Source of the DNA: DASVEG01 sp035540495 | Lineage (GTDB): Bacteria > Actinomycetota > Acidimicrobiia > Acidimicrobiales > CADCTF01 | NCBI GenBank assembly: GCA_035540495.1 | Contig: DATLGL010000016.1 | Span: forward strand, 1-58,581 | Direction of reading: 5' to 3' | Length of the DNA: 58,581 bases | Shown here: one piece after another, positions 25,432 to 34,371 of the stretch | Numbering within the stretch: the first letter of the stretch is position 1 | Layout: every line of letters begins with the position of its first letter | The notes under the pieces: generated by a model | What the model saw: only the letters and a program-made list of their open reading frames with translations | Databases searched by the model: none | Told to the model about the DNA's origin: nothing | Translations under genes and position numbers: made by a program

Positions 25432-25791
25432 CTAGACGAGCTCGATGCGCGCCATGGGGGCGTTGTCGCCGTGGCGCGGGCCCAGCTTGAGGATCCGGGT
25501 GTAGCCGCCCGGGCGGTCGGCGTAGCGGGGGCCGATCTCCTCGAAGAGCTTGTGGGCCATGTCCTTGTCGCGCAGGAACGACACGACGTCGCGCTGGCGG
25601 TAGACACCGCCCTTCTTCGCCTTGGTGATCAGCTTCTCCGCGATCGGGCGGAGCGCCTTGGCCTTGGCCTCGGTGGTGACGAGGGCCTCGGCCGCGATCA
25701 GCGACGCGGCCAGGTTGGCGAGCATCGCCTTCTGGTGCGAGGCGTCGCCGCCGAAGCGGCGACCCTTCTTGGGACGTGCGGGAATGCTCAT
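25432..25791 (-). CDS. rplQ: 50S ribosomal protein L17
   Basis: Large-subunit protein near the exit tunnel. It has 119 residues, with RRFGGDASHQKAMLANLAAS, the TEAKAKALRPIAEKLITKAK block and the terminal GPRHGDNAPMARIELV. It lies 7 nt downstream of rpoA and is the last gene of the infA-to-rplQ run. Confidence 0.98.
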   Translation of the reverse strand: MSIPARPKKGRRFGGDASHQKAMLANLAASLIAAEALVTTEAKAKALRPIAEKLITKAKKGGVYRQRDVVSFLRDKDMAHKLFEEIGPRYADRPGGYTRILKLGPRHGDNAPMARIELV

Positions 25792-25798
25792 GACGCCG

Positions 25799-26740
25799 TT
25801 ACTCCCCTCGGCGGCGCAGGCTCAGGCCGCGCTCGTCGAGCTTCTGGATGACCTCGTCCAGCGACTTCTGGCCGAAGTTGGTGATCGCGAGCAGGTCTTC
25901 CTCGGTCTTCTCGACGAGCTCGCCGATGGAGTTGACCTGGGCCCGCTTGAGGCAGTTGCGGGGACGCTCCGAGAGATCGAGGTCTTCGATCGGCAGGTCG
26001 AGGTCGGGCGAGCCCGAACGCTCACCGGCGACCTCGCCGAGCTCGAGGCCCTGCGGGGCTTCGCTCATGTCGGCGACGAGGCCGACGAGCGAGCGGAGGG
26101 TGTCGCCGGCGGACGCGAGGGCCTCACGCGGCGAGATCGAGCCGTCGGTGTCGATGTCGAGCACCAGGCGGTCGTAGTTCGTCGACTGCTCGACGCGGGT
26201 GGGCTCGACGGTGAAGGCCACCCGGCGAACGGGCGAGAAGATCGAGTCGACCGGGATGACACCGATCGTCGACGACTTCTTGTTGCGGTCGGCCGAGACG
26301 TAGCCGCGGCCCCGCTCGACGGTGATGTCGACCGCGAGGCGGCCCTTCTGGTTGAGCGTCGCGAGGTGCAGCTCGGGGTTCAGGATCTCGACGTCGGCGG
26401 TCGTCTGGATGTCGCCCGCGGTGACGTCGGCCGGACCGCGCACGTCGAGGCGAAGCGTGACCGGCTCATCCGACTCGACCCGGAGGACGAGGTCCTTCAG
26501 GTTGAGGATGATGTCGGTGACGTCCTCCTTGACGCCGGGGAGCGTCGAGAACTCGTGGAGCGCGTCGTCGAAGCGCACCTGGGTGACGGCCGCGCCCGGG
26601 ATCGACGAGAGCAGCGTGCGGCGCAGCGAGTTGCCGAGCGTGTAGCCGAAGCCCGGCTCGAGGGGACCGACGGCGAACCGGCCGTTGGTGGGTTCCTCGT
26701 CGCCGACAGCCTCGACCGTGGGTCGCTGGATGATGAGCAT
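25799..26740 (-). CDS. rpoA: RNA polymerase alpha subunit
   Basis: Assembly platform of RNA polymerase and contact point for activators. It has 313 residues. The N-terminal domain has the conserved EPGFGYTLGNSLRRTLLSSI and NLKDLVLRVE blocks. The C-terminal domain (about 245-310) has NCLKRAQVNSIGELVEKTEE and the helix-hairpin-helix NFGQKSLDEVIQKL. I chose the ATG at 26738-26740 (MLIIQRPTVE), the family N-terminus; the 46 extra codons upstream cover the rpsD 3' end. Confidence 0.98.
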   Translation of the reverse strand: MLIIQRPTVEAVGDEEPTNGRFAVGPLEPGFGYTLGNSLRRTLLSSIPGAAVTQVRFDDALHEFSTLPGVKEDVTDIILNLKDLVLRVESDEPVTLRLDVRGPADVTAGDIQTTADVEILNPELHLATLNQKGRLAVDITVERGRGYVSADRNKKSSTIGVIPVDSIFSPVRRVAFTVEPTRVEQSTNYDRLVLDIDTDGSISPREALASAGDTLRSLVGLVADMSEAPQGLELGEVAGERSGSPDLDLPIEDLDLSERPRNCLKRAQVNSIGELVEKTEEDLLAITNFGQKSLDEVIQKLDERGLSLRRRGE

Positions 26741-26763
26741 GAAAGGCGAAACTCCCTGGACGC

Positions 26764-27387
26764 TTACTTGGAGTAGAGCTCGACGATGAGCTGCTCGCGC
26801 ACGGGCACGTCGATGTGCTCGCGGAGCGGGAGGTCGTGCACGGTGACCTCGTTGCCGTCGCCGGCGCGATCGAGCCACGGGGGCGTCGACCGGTCGAGCG
26901 TGTCGATGTTGTGGCGGACGACGATGAGGTTGCGGCTCTTCTCGCGCAGAGCGACGACGTCGCCCTTGCGAACCCGGTACGACGGGATCGTCACCCGCTT
27001 GCCGTTCACCGTGACGTGGCCGTGGCGCACGAGCTGGCGGGCCTGCGAGCGCGACGAGCCCCAGCCGGCGCGGTACGCGACGTTGTCGAGGCGCAACTCG
27101 AGCATGCGGAGCAGGTTCTCGCCGGTGATGCCCTGCTGGCGGTTCGCCTCCTCGTAGAGGTTGCGGAACTGCTTCTCGAGCAGGCCGTAGATCCGGCGCG
27201 CCTTCTGCTTCTCGCGCAGCTGGATCTGGTACTCGGACTCGCGCGGCCGGTCGCGGCCGTGCTCACCCGGAGGGTAGGGCCGGCGCTCGATCGGGCACTT
27301 CATCGAGTCGCACTTGGGGCCCTTCAGGAAGAGCTTCATCTTCTCCCGCCGGCACAGGCGGCAGACGGGTCCGGTGTAACGCGCCAT
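26764..27387 (-). CDS. rpsD: 30S ribosomal protein S4, zinc-binding form
   Basis: Primary 16S-binding protein of the 30S body. It has 207 residues, beginning MARYTGPVCRLCRREKMKLF. Cysteines 9, 12, 26 and 31 make the C+ zinc form. The S4 RNA-binding domain has RLDNVAYRAGWGSSRSQARQ and VRHGHVTVNGKRV. It lies 20 nt downstream of rpsK and 23 nt before rpoA. Confidence 0.98.
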   Translation of the reverse strand: MARYTGPVCRLCRREKMKLFLKGPKCDSMKCPIERRPYPPGEHGRDRPRESEYQIQLREKQKARRIYGLLEKQFRNLYEEANRQQGITGENLLRMLELRLDNVAYRAGWGSSRSQARQLVRHGHVTVNGKRVTIPSYRVRKGDVVALREKSRNLIVVRHNIDTLDRSTPPWLDRAGDGNEVTVHDLPLREHIDVPVREQLIVELYSK

Positions 27388-27407
27388 CTCTCTCTACTTC
27401 TCTGCGA

Positions 27408-27806
27408 TCAGACCCGGCGCCGCTTCTTGGGGCGGCAGCCGTTGTGCGGAATGGGGGTGACGTCCTTGATGCCGCCGACTTCGATGCCGACGTTCTGGAG
27501 CGAGCGGATCGCCGTCTCACGGCCCGAACCGGGGCCCTTGACGAGGACGTCGACCTTGCGGACGCCCTGCTCCATCGCGGCGCGGGCGGCCTTCTCGGCA
27601 GCCAGCTGCGCGGCGAACGGCGTCGACTTGCGCGAGCCCTTGAACCCGACGTTGCCAGCCGATGCCCAAGAGAGCACGTTGCCCTCGGGGTCGGTGATGG
27701 CGACGATCGTGTTGTTGAACGACGACTTGATGTGGCAGATGCCGAACGGGACGTTCTTCTTCTCGCGGCGACGGGGCCGACGGCCACCCGGCTTGGGCTT
27801 TGCCAT
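27408..27806 (-). CDS. rpsK: 30S ribosomal protein S11
   Basis: Platform protein of the 30S subunit. It has 132 residues with IKSSFNNTIVAITDPEGNVLSW-type core, SRKSTPFAAQLAAEKAARAA, and the C-terminal DVTPIPHNGCRPKKRRRV. Its ATG shares one base with the rpsM stop (TAATG). Confidence 0.98.
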   Translation of the reverse strand: MAKPKPGGRRPRRREKKNVPFGICHIKSSFNNTIVAITDPEGNVLSWASAGNVGFKGSRKSTPFAAQLAAEKAARAAMEQGVRKVDVLVKGPGSGRETAIRSLQNVGIEVGGIKDVTPIPHNGCRPKKRRRV

Positions 27807-28183
27807 TACTTGCGAACCTTCTTCTTGCCGGCGACGGTCTTCTTCGGGCCCTTGCGGGTGCGGGCGTTGGTGTGGGTGCGCTGGCCACGCACGGGCAGGC
27901 CGCGGCGGTGGCGGATGCCCTGGTAGGAGCCGATCTCCATCTTCCGCTTGATGTCGTTCTGGACGTCGCGACGCAGGTCGCCCTCGACCTTGAGGTTCGA
28001 GTCGATCCAGTTGCGGAGGCGGGTGACCTCTTCCTCGGTGAGATCACGCACTCGCGTGTTCTCGTCGATGCCGACGCCTTCGCAGACCTTCTTCGCGGTC
28101 GTGCGGCCGACGCCGTAGATGTAGGTGAGCGAGATCTCCAACCGCTTCTCGCGGGGGATGTCGACGCCTGCGATACGTGCCAA
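27806..28183 (-). CDS. rpsM: 30S ribosomal protein S13
   Basis: Head protein contacting P-site tRNA and the inter-subunit bridge. It has 125 residues, with ARIAGVDIPREKRLEISLTY, the SYQGIRHRRGLPVRGQRTHT motif and a lysine-rich terminus. It lies 36 nt downstream of rpmJ and overlaps rpsK by one base. Confidence 0.98.
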   Translation of the reverse strand: MARIAGVDIPREKRLEISLTYIYGVGRTTAKKVCEGVGIDENTRVRDLTEEEVTRLRNWIDSNLKVEGDLRRDVQNDIKRKMEIGSYQGIRHRRGLPVRGQRTHTNARTRKGPKKTVAGKKKVRK

Positions 28184-28219
28184 TCCGGGCTCCTACTGCC
28201 TTCTTCTCTCGGCTGCTTC

Positions 28220-28336
28220 TCAGCCCTGGCGCTGCTTGTGACGAGCGGACGCGGTGCAGATGACCATCACCCGGCCGTGGCGGCGGATGACCTTGCACTT
28301 CTCGCACATCGGCTTGACGCTGGGACGAACCTTCAT
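28220..28336 (-). CDS. rpmJ: 50S ribosomal protein L36, zinc form
   Basis: A 38-residue protein reading MKVRPSVKPMCEKCKVIRRH and ending RHKQRQG, the complete L36 sequence pattern. Cys11, Cys14, Cys27 and His33 form the zinc site. It sits between infA and rpsM as usual; 22 nt separate it from infA. Confidence 0.97.
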   Translation of the reverse strand: MKVRPSVKPMCEKCKVIRRHGRVMVICTASARHKQRQG

Positions 28337-28358
28337 TGCTGTTCCTTCGCGGGGAGGA

Positions 28359-28586
28359 CTACTTGTAGCGGTAGACGATCCGACCTCGGGTGAGGTCGTA
28401 CGGCGTGAGTTCCACCTGGACGCGGTCGCCGGTGAGGATGCGGATCCGGTTCATGCGCATCCGGCCGGAGCTGTGCGCGAGGACCTCGTGCCCGTTGTCG
28501 AGCCGGACCTTGAACATCGCGTTGGGCAGAGGTTCGACGACCTCTCCCTCGAGCGTGATCCCTTCCTCTTTGGCCTTGTTCGCCAG
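28359..28586 (-). CDS. infA: Translation initiation factor IF-1 with apparent CTG start
   Basis: IF-1 occupies the ribosomal A site during initiation and works with IF-3 in start selection. The 75-residue S1/OB-fold protein has ITLEGEVVEPLPNAMFKVRL, MRMNRIRILTGDRVQVELTP and the terminal YDLTRGRIVYRYK, full length for the family. No ATG, GTG or TTG occurs in frame near the expected N-terminus. The CTG at 28584-28586 gives (M)ANKAKEEGITLEG, a normal IF-1 start, and GGGAGG (28591-28596) lies 4 nt upstream. An ATG 50 codons upstream would add an arginine/cysteine-rich leader with no family match, and the next internal ATG falls inside the fold. The gene identity is certain; the CTG start is inferred. 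Confidence 0.94.
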   Translation of the reverse strand: MANKAKEEGITLEGEVVEPLPNAMFKVRLDNGHEVLAHSSGRMRMNRIRILTGDRVQVELTPYDLTRGRIVYRYK

Positions 28587-28709
28587 TGGTCCTCCCTGGA
28601 GACGATGAAATCTGGTGTACTTGCGGTGCTGGTGACCCGATCGGGCGCTCGACGCAGCCGGCTTCCGGACGTGCCGGAGGCAGCCGCGGGCGCGACAGGC
28701 CGAAGAGCA

Positions 28710-28738
28710 AGGGTAGCGCGGGTCGCAGCCGTTCACAA
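28710..28738 (-). promoter_or_regulatory. Predicted infA promoter
   Basis: TTGTGA (28733-28738) and TACCCT (28710-28715) on the minus strand are 17 nt apart, about 125 nt upstream of the infA start. It would supply the infA-rpmJ-rpsM-rpsK-rpsD-rpoA-rplQ run now that the ABC-transporter island separates these genes from map. Confidence 0.55.
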
Positions 28739-28770
28739 AAGGACGAAGCCGCAGGCGTGGAGCCGCCGAA

Positions 28771-31137
28771 CTACTCCGTCCGCAGGGTAGCGGCGGGGCT
28801 CGGGCGGACCGCCGACGGGGCGACGGCGAGGGTCGCCAGCACGGCCGCCAGGAGCGCGCCCGCCACCACGGCAGCCAGACCGACCGGCGGAACCGTCGTC
28901 TGGACCAGGAACCCGACGTTCGCGCCGAGGAGGCCGTAGACGGTCCGGCCGGCGACGATCCCGAGCGGGAGGCCGGCGACCAGCGCGAGCAGCGTCAACG
29001 TCGCCGACTGAGCGCCGATCGCCCCGATCACCTGGCGCCGGACGAAGCCGAGCGACCGCAGGACGGCGATCTCGCGCCGTCGGCGCCGGATCGTGAGCAC
29101 CATCGCCGACACACCCGCCACCACCGACAGCACGGCGAGGAAGGAGGCGACGAACGCCGGCAGCGAGCCGATCTCGTCGAGGTTGTCGATCGACGAGGGC
29201 GCCGGGATCGGCCGCACCTCGAGCTCAGCGCCGGCGAGTCGCTGGGCGAGCACCTCGGGATCGGTGTCGCCGCCGTCGACGAGCACCGCCCCGGACCGGG
29301 CATCGGTCGTGATGTCGTCGAGGCCCTCGGGCGTGAGGAACGCGCTCTTGTCGATCTCGTCGATGCCCGGCGCGATGAGCGTGCCGACGATCGTGCGATC
29401 CACCCGCGTGTTCGCCGCGTAGGCGGTGACGCGATCGCCGATCTCGGCCCCGAGGAGCTCGAGGACCCGCTCGCCCACGACGATCTCGCTGGCGCGAATC
29501 GGCGCCCGTCCCTCCACGATCGACACCGGGATGACTCCCTTCACGGGCCGGATCGTCTCAAACTCCTGGGGAATCGTGCGGTCGCCGAACGTGAGGGACG
29601 AGACCGTCTCGTCGGTGTCGATGTACTGGTTCATCGCGACCGCGACGACGCCGTCGACCTCGGCCGCCGCCTCCGCGAGCCGGGTCGCGGCGTCCGTTCC
29701 GTCCGGGGCCTCGACGAGGAGGTCGAATGTGGCGCCCCAGTCCTCCGGACGTTCGAGGAGCCCGTCGATGCTGGCCGACAACGTCAGAGTCGCGACGACG
29801 GCTGCGACGCCGACGGCCGCGCCGATCACGGCGGACCTCGTGGGGACGCCGCCGCTGGCGCGACCGCTGTCGAGCGCGAACCGCACTCCCGTCGCCGCCT
29901 CAGCGCGAAGGTGAAGCCGTTTTCCGAGCGTGGCGGCGAACGTCGCGGTGTTGTCGCGGCTCTCGACCCGGTTCAGTGCCACCGCGATCGCACCGGTCGC
30001 ACCGAACGCCGCGATGACCAGCAGAACCCCGGCCACAGCGACGAGCGGGTCGATCCAGGGCCCCGGGTCGGGCTCCGCCTGGCGGGCGAGGCCCGTCACG
30101 AGCAGCGGCGCCACGACGATCGCCGCCGCAACCGACAGGAAAGCCGTGCACGCCGCAGCGGGCAGGAGCGTCAGCCCGGCGGCCGTGAACTCCATGCGGC
30201 GGGAGGCGCCGATCGCGCGGAGCGCATCGCGCTCCGCGAGGGTCAGGGCGACGAAGCGGCGCACGTTCTGCATCACCGCGAGCAGCCCTGCCGCCCCAGC
30301 TACGGCGGCGAAGAGCAACAGCGCGATCCGCTGAACCGCGAGCCCGTCACGGACGCGGGCGCCGAAGTCCTCCGCTCGTTCGAGTTCGAGGCTGGGAAAG
30401 ACGTCGCTGACGGCGGCCTGCACCTCGTCGAAGCGCCGCTCGTCGATGCGGAGCAGCACGATCGTCGAGAGGTTGCCGATCTCGTCCTGGTAGCGGTCGG
30501 CGAAGGCAGCCGAGACGATGATCAGCGGGTCGGACACATCCGAGACGTCTTCGGCACCTCGCCCGACACCGGCGATCGTCACCGGGATCGTCGGGCCACC
30601 GGGTGTCTCCGGTGTCTCCCCTGTCTCCTCGGCCCGTTCGACCTCCTCGGGGGTGTAGGAGACAAGGTCGAACCGGTCGCCGGCACCCAAACCGGTGACC
30701 TCCGCGAATGCCTCGTTCACGTTGATCTCGTCGACGGCTGACTGATCGAGCAGCCTTCCCTCGGTCAAGACGGCGCTGAGCGACTTGCCGAACGGGTGGC
30801 GGATCGAGACGCCGATCACGTTGCCGCCGGCGACGAGGTCGCCGCTCGCAGGGCCGACGATGAACATGGAACCGGCCGCGCCACCTTCGACCCCGTCGAT
30901 CTCCCCGAGCCGCACGAACGCGGATCCGTCGACGGGGCCCTCGATGAATCCGGTGGCGTTCGCCGTGCCCGTTGCGTCGAGAAGGCGGTCGAAGCTGGTG
31001 TCGGCTCGGCGAGACGCCGCGAACGCAGCGACGGTCGCGGTGGCACCGAGCCACCCGACGAGCGCGATGACGGCGAGCGACCGCCACCTCGCTCGCCACT
31101 CGGACTTCGCGATCATCCACGCCGGCCCGCCGACCAT
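28771..31137 (-). CDS. ABC transporter permease, FtsX/MacB type (two FtsX domains)
   Basis: A 788-residue permease. It has a first membrane helix near residues 20-40, a large extracytoplasmic region, an FtsX-type triple helix in the middle and a second FtsX block at the C-terminus (ending PSAVRPSPAATLRTE). The layout is that of exporters or lipoprotein/peptide-handling ABC systems rather than importers. I start it at the ATG at 31135-31137; an ATG seven codons later (MIAKSEWRARWRS) is equally possible. It is divergent from an ATPase and a second, similar permease, so the three probably form one transporter with two different permease subunits. Confidence 0.85.
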   Translation of the reverse strand: MVGGPAWMIAKSEWRARWRSLAVIALVGWLGATATVAAFAASRRADTSFDRLLDATGTANATGFIEGPVDGSAFVRLGEIDGVEGGAAGSMFIVGPASGDLVAGGNVIGVSIRHPFGKSLSAVLTEGRLLDQSAVDEINVNEAFAEVTGLGAGDRFDLVSYTPEEVERAEETGETPETPGGPTIPVTIAGVGRGAEDVSDVSDPLIIVSAAFADRYQDEIGNLSTIVLLRIDERRFDEVQAAVSDVFPSLELERAEDFGARVRDGLAVQRIALLLFAAVAGAAGLLAVMQNVRRFVALTLAERDALRAIGASRRMEFTAAGLTLLPAAACTAFLSVAAAIVVAPLLVTGLARQAEPDPGPWIDPLVAVAGVLLVIAAFGATGAIAVALNRVESRDNTATFAATLGKRLHLRAEAATGVRFALDSGRASGGVPTRSAVIGAAVGVAAVVATLTLSASIDGLLERPEDWGATFDLLVEAPDGTDAATRLAEAAAEVDGVVAVAMNQYIDTDETVSSLTFGDRTIPQEFETIRPVKGVIPVSIVEGRAPIRASEIVVGERVLELLGAEIGDRVTAYAANTRVDRTIVGTLIAPGIDEIDKSAFLTPEGLDDITTDARSGAVLVDGGDTDPEVLAQRLAGAELEVRPIPAPSSIDNLDEIGSLPAFVASFLAVLSVVAGVSAMVLTIRRRRREIAVLRSLGFVRRQVIGAIGAQSATLTLLALVAGLPLGIVAGRTVYGLLGANVGFLVQTTVPPVGLAAVVAGALLAAVLATLAVAPSAVRPSPAATLRTE

Positions 31138-31169
31138 GGAGGCAACTGTCGCAGTCGCGATGCGCCGCA

Positions 31170-31207
31170 GGTAGCCGGTGGTCACCACACCGGGGGGTGG
31201 GGCTACC
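31170..31207. promoter_or_regulatory. Inverted repeat in the divergent ABC-transporter promoter region
   Basis: GGTAGCC (31170-31176) pairs with GGCTACC (31201-31207), and a second nested pair CCGGTG/CACCGG (31175-31180, 31188-31193) lies inside. It is central in the 133-nt gap between the two divergent permease/ATPase starts and may be an operator controlling both. I could not assign convincing -35/-10 elements. Confidence 0.4.
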
Positions 31208-31270
31208 ACCACCCTCCGGACGCAAGTCCTCGCCCTCGCCGGATCGCTGCCGATGGGGTTCGCTGTGGGC

Positions 31271-32017
31271 ATGACAGGTGGGAGCGGTGGAGAGACGGTC
31301 GTCCTGACGAGGAGCGTCTACCGGACGTTCGATCAGGAGACGGCGCCGGTACGCGCCCTTCGGGGCGCAGACCTCGACGTTCGCCGTGGCGAGTTCGTCG
31401 CCGTCATGGGTCCGTCGGGCTGCGGGAAGTCGACGCTTCTGAACATCGTCGCCGGGCTCGACTCAGCCGACGAAGGCGAGGTCGTCGTCGCCGACAACGA
31501 CCTCACGAAGATGGACGAGAACGCCCGAGCGATCATGCGCCGCAAGCACGTGGGCATCGTCTTCCAGTTCTTCAACCTCCTCGAGGGCATGACCGTTCTC
31601 GAGAACGTCGTGATGCCGGCCGCGATCGCCGGCGTGAAGCGCCGGGCGGCCGAAGCGCGCGCACGCGACCTCCTCGACCTGCTGGGTCTCGGCGACAAGG
31701 CGAAGCAGGCGCCCGGCGTGCTCTCCGGCGGTCAGCGTCAGCGCCTGGCGATCGCCCGTGCGCTGGCCAACGAGCCGACGGTCGTGCTCGCCGACGAGCC
31801 CACGGGCGCGCTGGACTCCGAAGGCGGAGCCGAAGTGCTCGAGCTGTTCCGGCGCCTCCACGGAGGCGGGCAGACCATCATCATGGTCACGCACGACCAG
31901 CCGGTGGCCGACGCCGCAGGACGGATCGTCCGGATGAAGGACGGCCGGGTGATCGACGACGGGCTGATGACGTCTGGTGCTGCAGGCGCCTACGCCACGT
32001 CCGTCACCGAGTCCTGA
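31271..32017 (+). CDS. ABC transporter ATP-binding protein, MacB/LolD type
   Basis: A 248-residue ATPase with Walker A GPSGCGKSTLLNIVAGLDSA, Q-loop VFQFFNLLEGMTVLEN, signature LSGGQRQRLAIARAL, Walker B VVLADEPTGALD and H-loop MVTHDQ. The LDSADEG and ANEPTVVLADEPTGALD context is typical of the MacB/LolD/FtsE group, matching the FtsX-type permeases on both sides. Start taken at ATG 31271; in-frame ATG 31253 or GTG 31265 are alternatives. The downstream permease starts 2 nt after the stop. Confidence 0.92.
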   Translation: MTGGSGGETVVLTRSVYRTFDQETAPVRALRGADLDVRRGEFVAVMGPSGCGKSTLLNIVAGLDSADEGEVVVADNDLTKMDENARAIMRRKHVGIVFQFFNLLEGMTVLENVVMPAAIAGVKRRAAEARARDLLDLLGLGDKAKQAPGVLSGGQRQRLAIARALANEPTVVLADEPTGALDSEGGAEVLELFRRLHGGGQTIIMVTHDQPVADAAGRIVRMKDGRVIDDGLMTSGAAGAYATSVTES

Positions 32018-32019
32018 CG

Positions 32020-34371
32020 GTGCCTGCGGCCCGGCTCTGGGCGCGGGCCGAGTGGCGGCGGCGCCCCGCCACGTTCGTCATGCTGACCGTTGCCGTCGGC
32101 CTCGCGCTCGGCGTCGTCCTCGCGACCGCTGCCGGGGCGATCCGCACGCGCACCGCGTACGAGCGACTCGTCGAGGCGACCGACCGTTACGACCTGCAGA
32201 TCCAGGACGACGCCGCGGGGTCTCCGCTGCTCGACGTCCTCGCGGATCTGGAGGGTGTTGCCGCGGCGGATCGGATCAGGGTCGGGTGGGGCTTCGTCGA
32301 CGGCGGCCGGCAACTCCTCCTCGTCGGCGGACGTGACGGGAGGTTCGGCGCCGAGTTCGACCGCCCTCTGGTGCTCGAAGGAAGGCTGCCGACCGGCGAC
32401 AACGAGGTTCTGCTCAACGAGGAGGCGATCGAGTCGACCGGGCTGGGCGTCGGCGACCGCCTCACCGTGGCGACGATCACGCCGGAGCAGCTCGATCGAG
32501 CGTTGGAGCTAGGCGATCCGGGTGGGCCTCCCGCGGGGCCGGTGCTCGATCTGCAGATCGTCGGTCGTGGGCGGGTGGCGGACGACCTCGACCGTCCTGA
32601 TGCCGCCGGCATTCTGTCGTCGAAGGTGATCAACGCAACCGCTGGCCAGATGGGCGCCTTCGACAACATCGTCCGGCTCCGCCTGGATGGCGGCGCAGCA
32701 GCGGCAGCTGCGTTCCAGCGCCAGATCGAGGGCAGACCGGAGCACGACCCGGGCCTCGTCTACGTCGACCACGCCATCGACGACGGCAAGCGCGTCATCG
32801 ACGGACTCGTCGTGCAGTCGGGCGGCCTCCTTCTGTTCGCGCTCGCTGCGCTCCTCGCGACGTTCGTCTCTGCGGGGCAGGCGATCGCCCGCCAGCTCGA
32901 CCTCGTCCGCAACGACATGTCGACGCTGGCGTCGATCGGCGCCGATGCCTCGAACCGGGCAAAGGCATTGACGATGACCTTCCTCCCTGTCGTTCTCGGG
33001 GCTACAGTCGTCGCCGTCGCGGTCTCGGTCGTCGTGTCGCCCGTCTTTCCGACCGGTCTCGCCAAGCGAGCGGAGCCCGATCCGGGGCTTCGCGTCGAGC
33101 CCGCGGTCGTTGCGGTGGTCACGCCGGTCATCGTGGTGCTCGCCGCCGGAGGGCTTGCGTGGCTCGCACGCCGGAAGGCGAGACCGAATCGTCCGGCAGT
33201 CGGGCGCCGAACCGGCACCGGCCTGGTGTCCTCGCTTGTGCGCCGCGTTGCCCGGTTCCCCGCCTTGGCCGCAGGCGTCCAGCTGGCTCTCGATGCCGGC
33301 AGCGGCGATCGCCGTACGGCTGCGCGATCGACGCTCGTCGGCATCGTCGGCGCCGTCGCCGCGGCAGCAGCGGCACTCTCGTTCGCGTCGAGCCTCGACC
33401 GGTTGGTCACCACCCCCCAGCTCTACGGCTGGGCGTGGGACGTCACCATTGGCGGCGGCGGCGACGCTGATGCGACGGCAGCTCTCGCCGACGATCTCGC
33501 CGAGCGCGACGACACCGCAGCGGTCGCGATCGCGCGGATCCGCGGCGTCGAGATCGCCGGCAAGGAGGGCGAGGCCTTCGCGCTCGACCTCGTGCGGGGA
33601 GCGATCTCGCCGGTGGTGCTGGAGGGAAGGCTCCCGCAGACGGCCGAAGAGATCGCGCTCGGCCCCGCGATGCTCGATGCGGTCGGAACCGACATCGGCT
33701 CGCTGATCACGCTCGCTGGAGACCGTGGCGACGACGTGAACCTGAAGGTCGTCGGCACCGTGGTGCTTCCCGCGGGCGAAGACACGGCCGGCGTGTCGAG
33801 CGTGGTGACGCGCGACGGTCTCGAGCGTCTCCGGCGGAGCGACGGCTACAGCGACGTGTTCGTGCGGTTCGCCGAGGGCGCCGACCCGGAGGCAGCGCTC
33901 GCGGAGCTTCCGGAAGGTCGCGACGTGTTCTTCGCCGAGCAGCCGACGAGCGTCAAGAACCTCGTCCCGGTGCGCTCGACCCCGCGTGCGCTCGCGCTCT
34001 TCCTGGCCGTCCTCGCGCTCGCGGCTGCGGGACACGGCCTCGCCACGGCCGTCCGCCGGCGGCGGCGCGACCTCGCGGTGTTGCGCGCGCTCGGCTTCCG
34101 CCGCAACCAGATCAGCACGATCGTCGCTTCGCAGGCGACCGTCGTGGCCGTCGTCGGTGTGGCTGTCGGCATCCCCGCGGGCGCCGTTGTCGGCCGGCTG
34201 GTGTGGACCGAGTTCGCGTTGGGCGCACGCGTGGTTCCCGCCCCGGCGACGCCGGTGGCGGTCTTCGCCGCTTGTCTCGCGGGTGCGATCGTCTTGGTCA
34301 ACGTCCTCGCCATCGGCCCTGCGTGGTACGCGCGCCGGGCCGCTGTCGCTGCCGCCCTGAACGCCGAATGA
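32020..34371 (+). CDS. ABC transporter permease, FtsX/MacB type (second subunit)
   Basis: A 783-residue permease similar in plan to the divergent one. It has an N-terminal helix (VMLTVAVGLALGVVLATAAG), an extracytoplasmic domain, a central FtsX block (about 265-370), a second extracytoplasmic domain and a C-terminal FtsX block (about 660-780). Start GTG at 32020, 2 nt after the ATPase stop. It ends in an ATGA overlap with the histidine kinase, so ATPase, permease and kinase are one transcription unit. Confidence 0.87.
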   Translation: MPAARLWARAEWRRRPATFVMLTVAVGLALGVVLATAAGAIRTRTAYERLVEATDRYDLQIQDDAAGSPLLDVLADLEGVAAADRIRVGWGFVDGGRQLLLVGGRDGRFGAEFDRPLVLEGRLPTGDNEVLLNEEAIESTGLGVGDRLTVATITPEQLDRALELGDPGGPPAGPVLDLQIVGRGRVADDLDRPDAAGILSSKVINATAGQMGAFDNIVRLRLDGGAAAAAAFQRQIEGRPEHDPGLVYVDHAIDDGKRVIDGLVVQSGGLLLFALAALLATFVSAGQAIARQLDLVRNDMSTLASIGADASNRAKALTMTFLPVVLGATVVAVAVSVVVSPVFPTGLAKRAEPDPGLRVEPAVVAVVTPVIVVLAAGGLAWLARRKARPNRPAVGRRTGTGLVSSLVRRVARFPALAAGVQLALDAGSGDRRTAARSTLVGIVGAVAAAAAALSFASSLDRLVTTPQLYGWAWDVTIGGGGDADATAALADDLAERDDTAAVAIARIRGVEIAGKEGEAFALDLVRGAISPVVLEGRLPQTAEEIALGPAMLDAVGTDIGSLITLAGDRGDDVNLKVVGTVVLPAGEDTAGVSSVVTRDGLERLRRSDGYSDVFVRFAEGADPEAALAELPEGRDVFFAEQPTSVKNLVPVRSTPRALALFLAVLALAAAGHGLATAVRRRRRDLAVLRALGFRRNQISTIVASQATVVAVVGVAVGIPAGAVVGRLVWTEFALGARVVPAPATPVAVFAACLAGAIVLVNVLAIGPAWYARRAAVAAALNAE

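Noticed and set aside
28359..28736. infA starting at the ATG 28734-28736 with a 50-residue N-terminal extension
   Set aside because: The extension is Cys/Arg-rich, spans the predicted promoter -10 side and leader, and does not resemble any IF-1 N-terminus; CTG with a ribosome site fits better.
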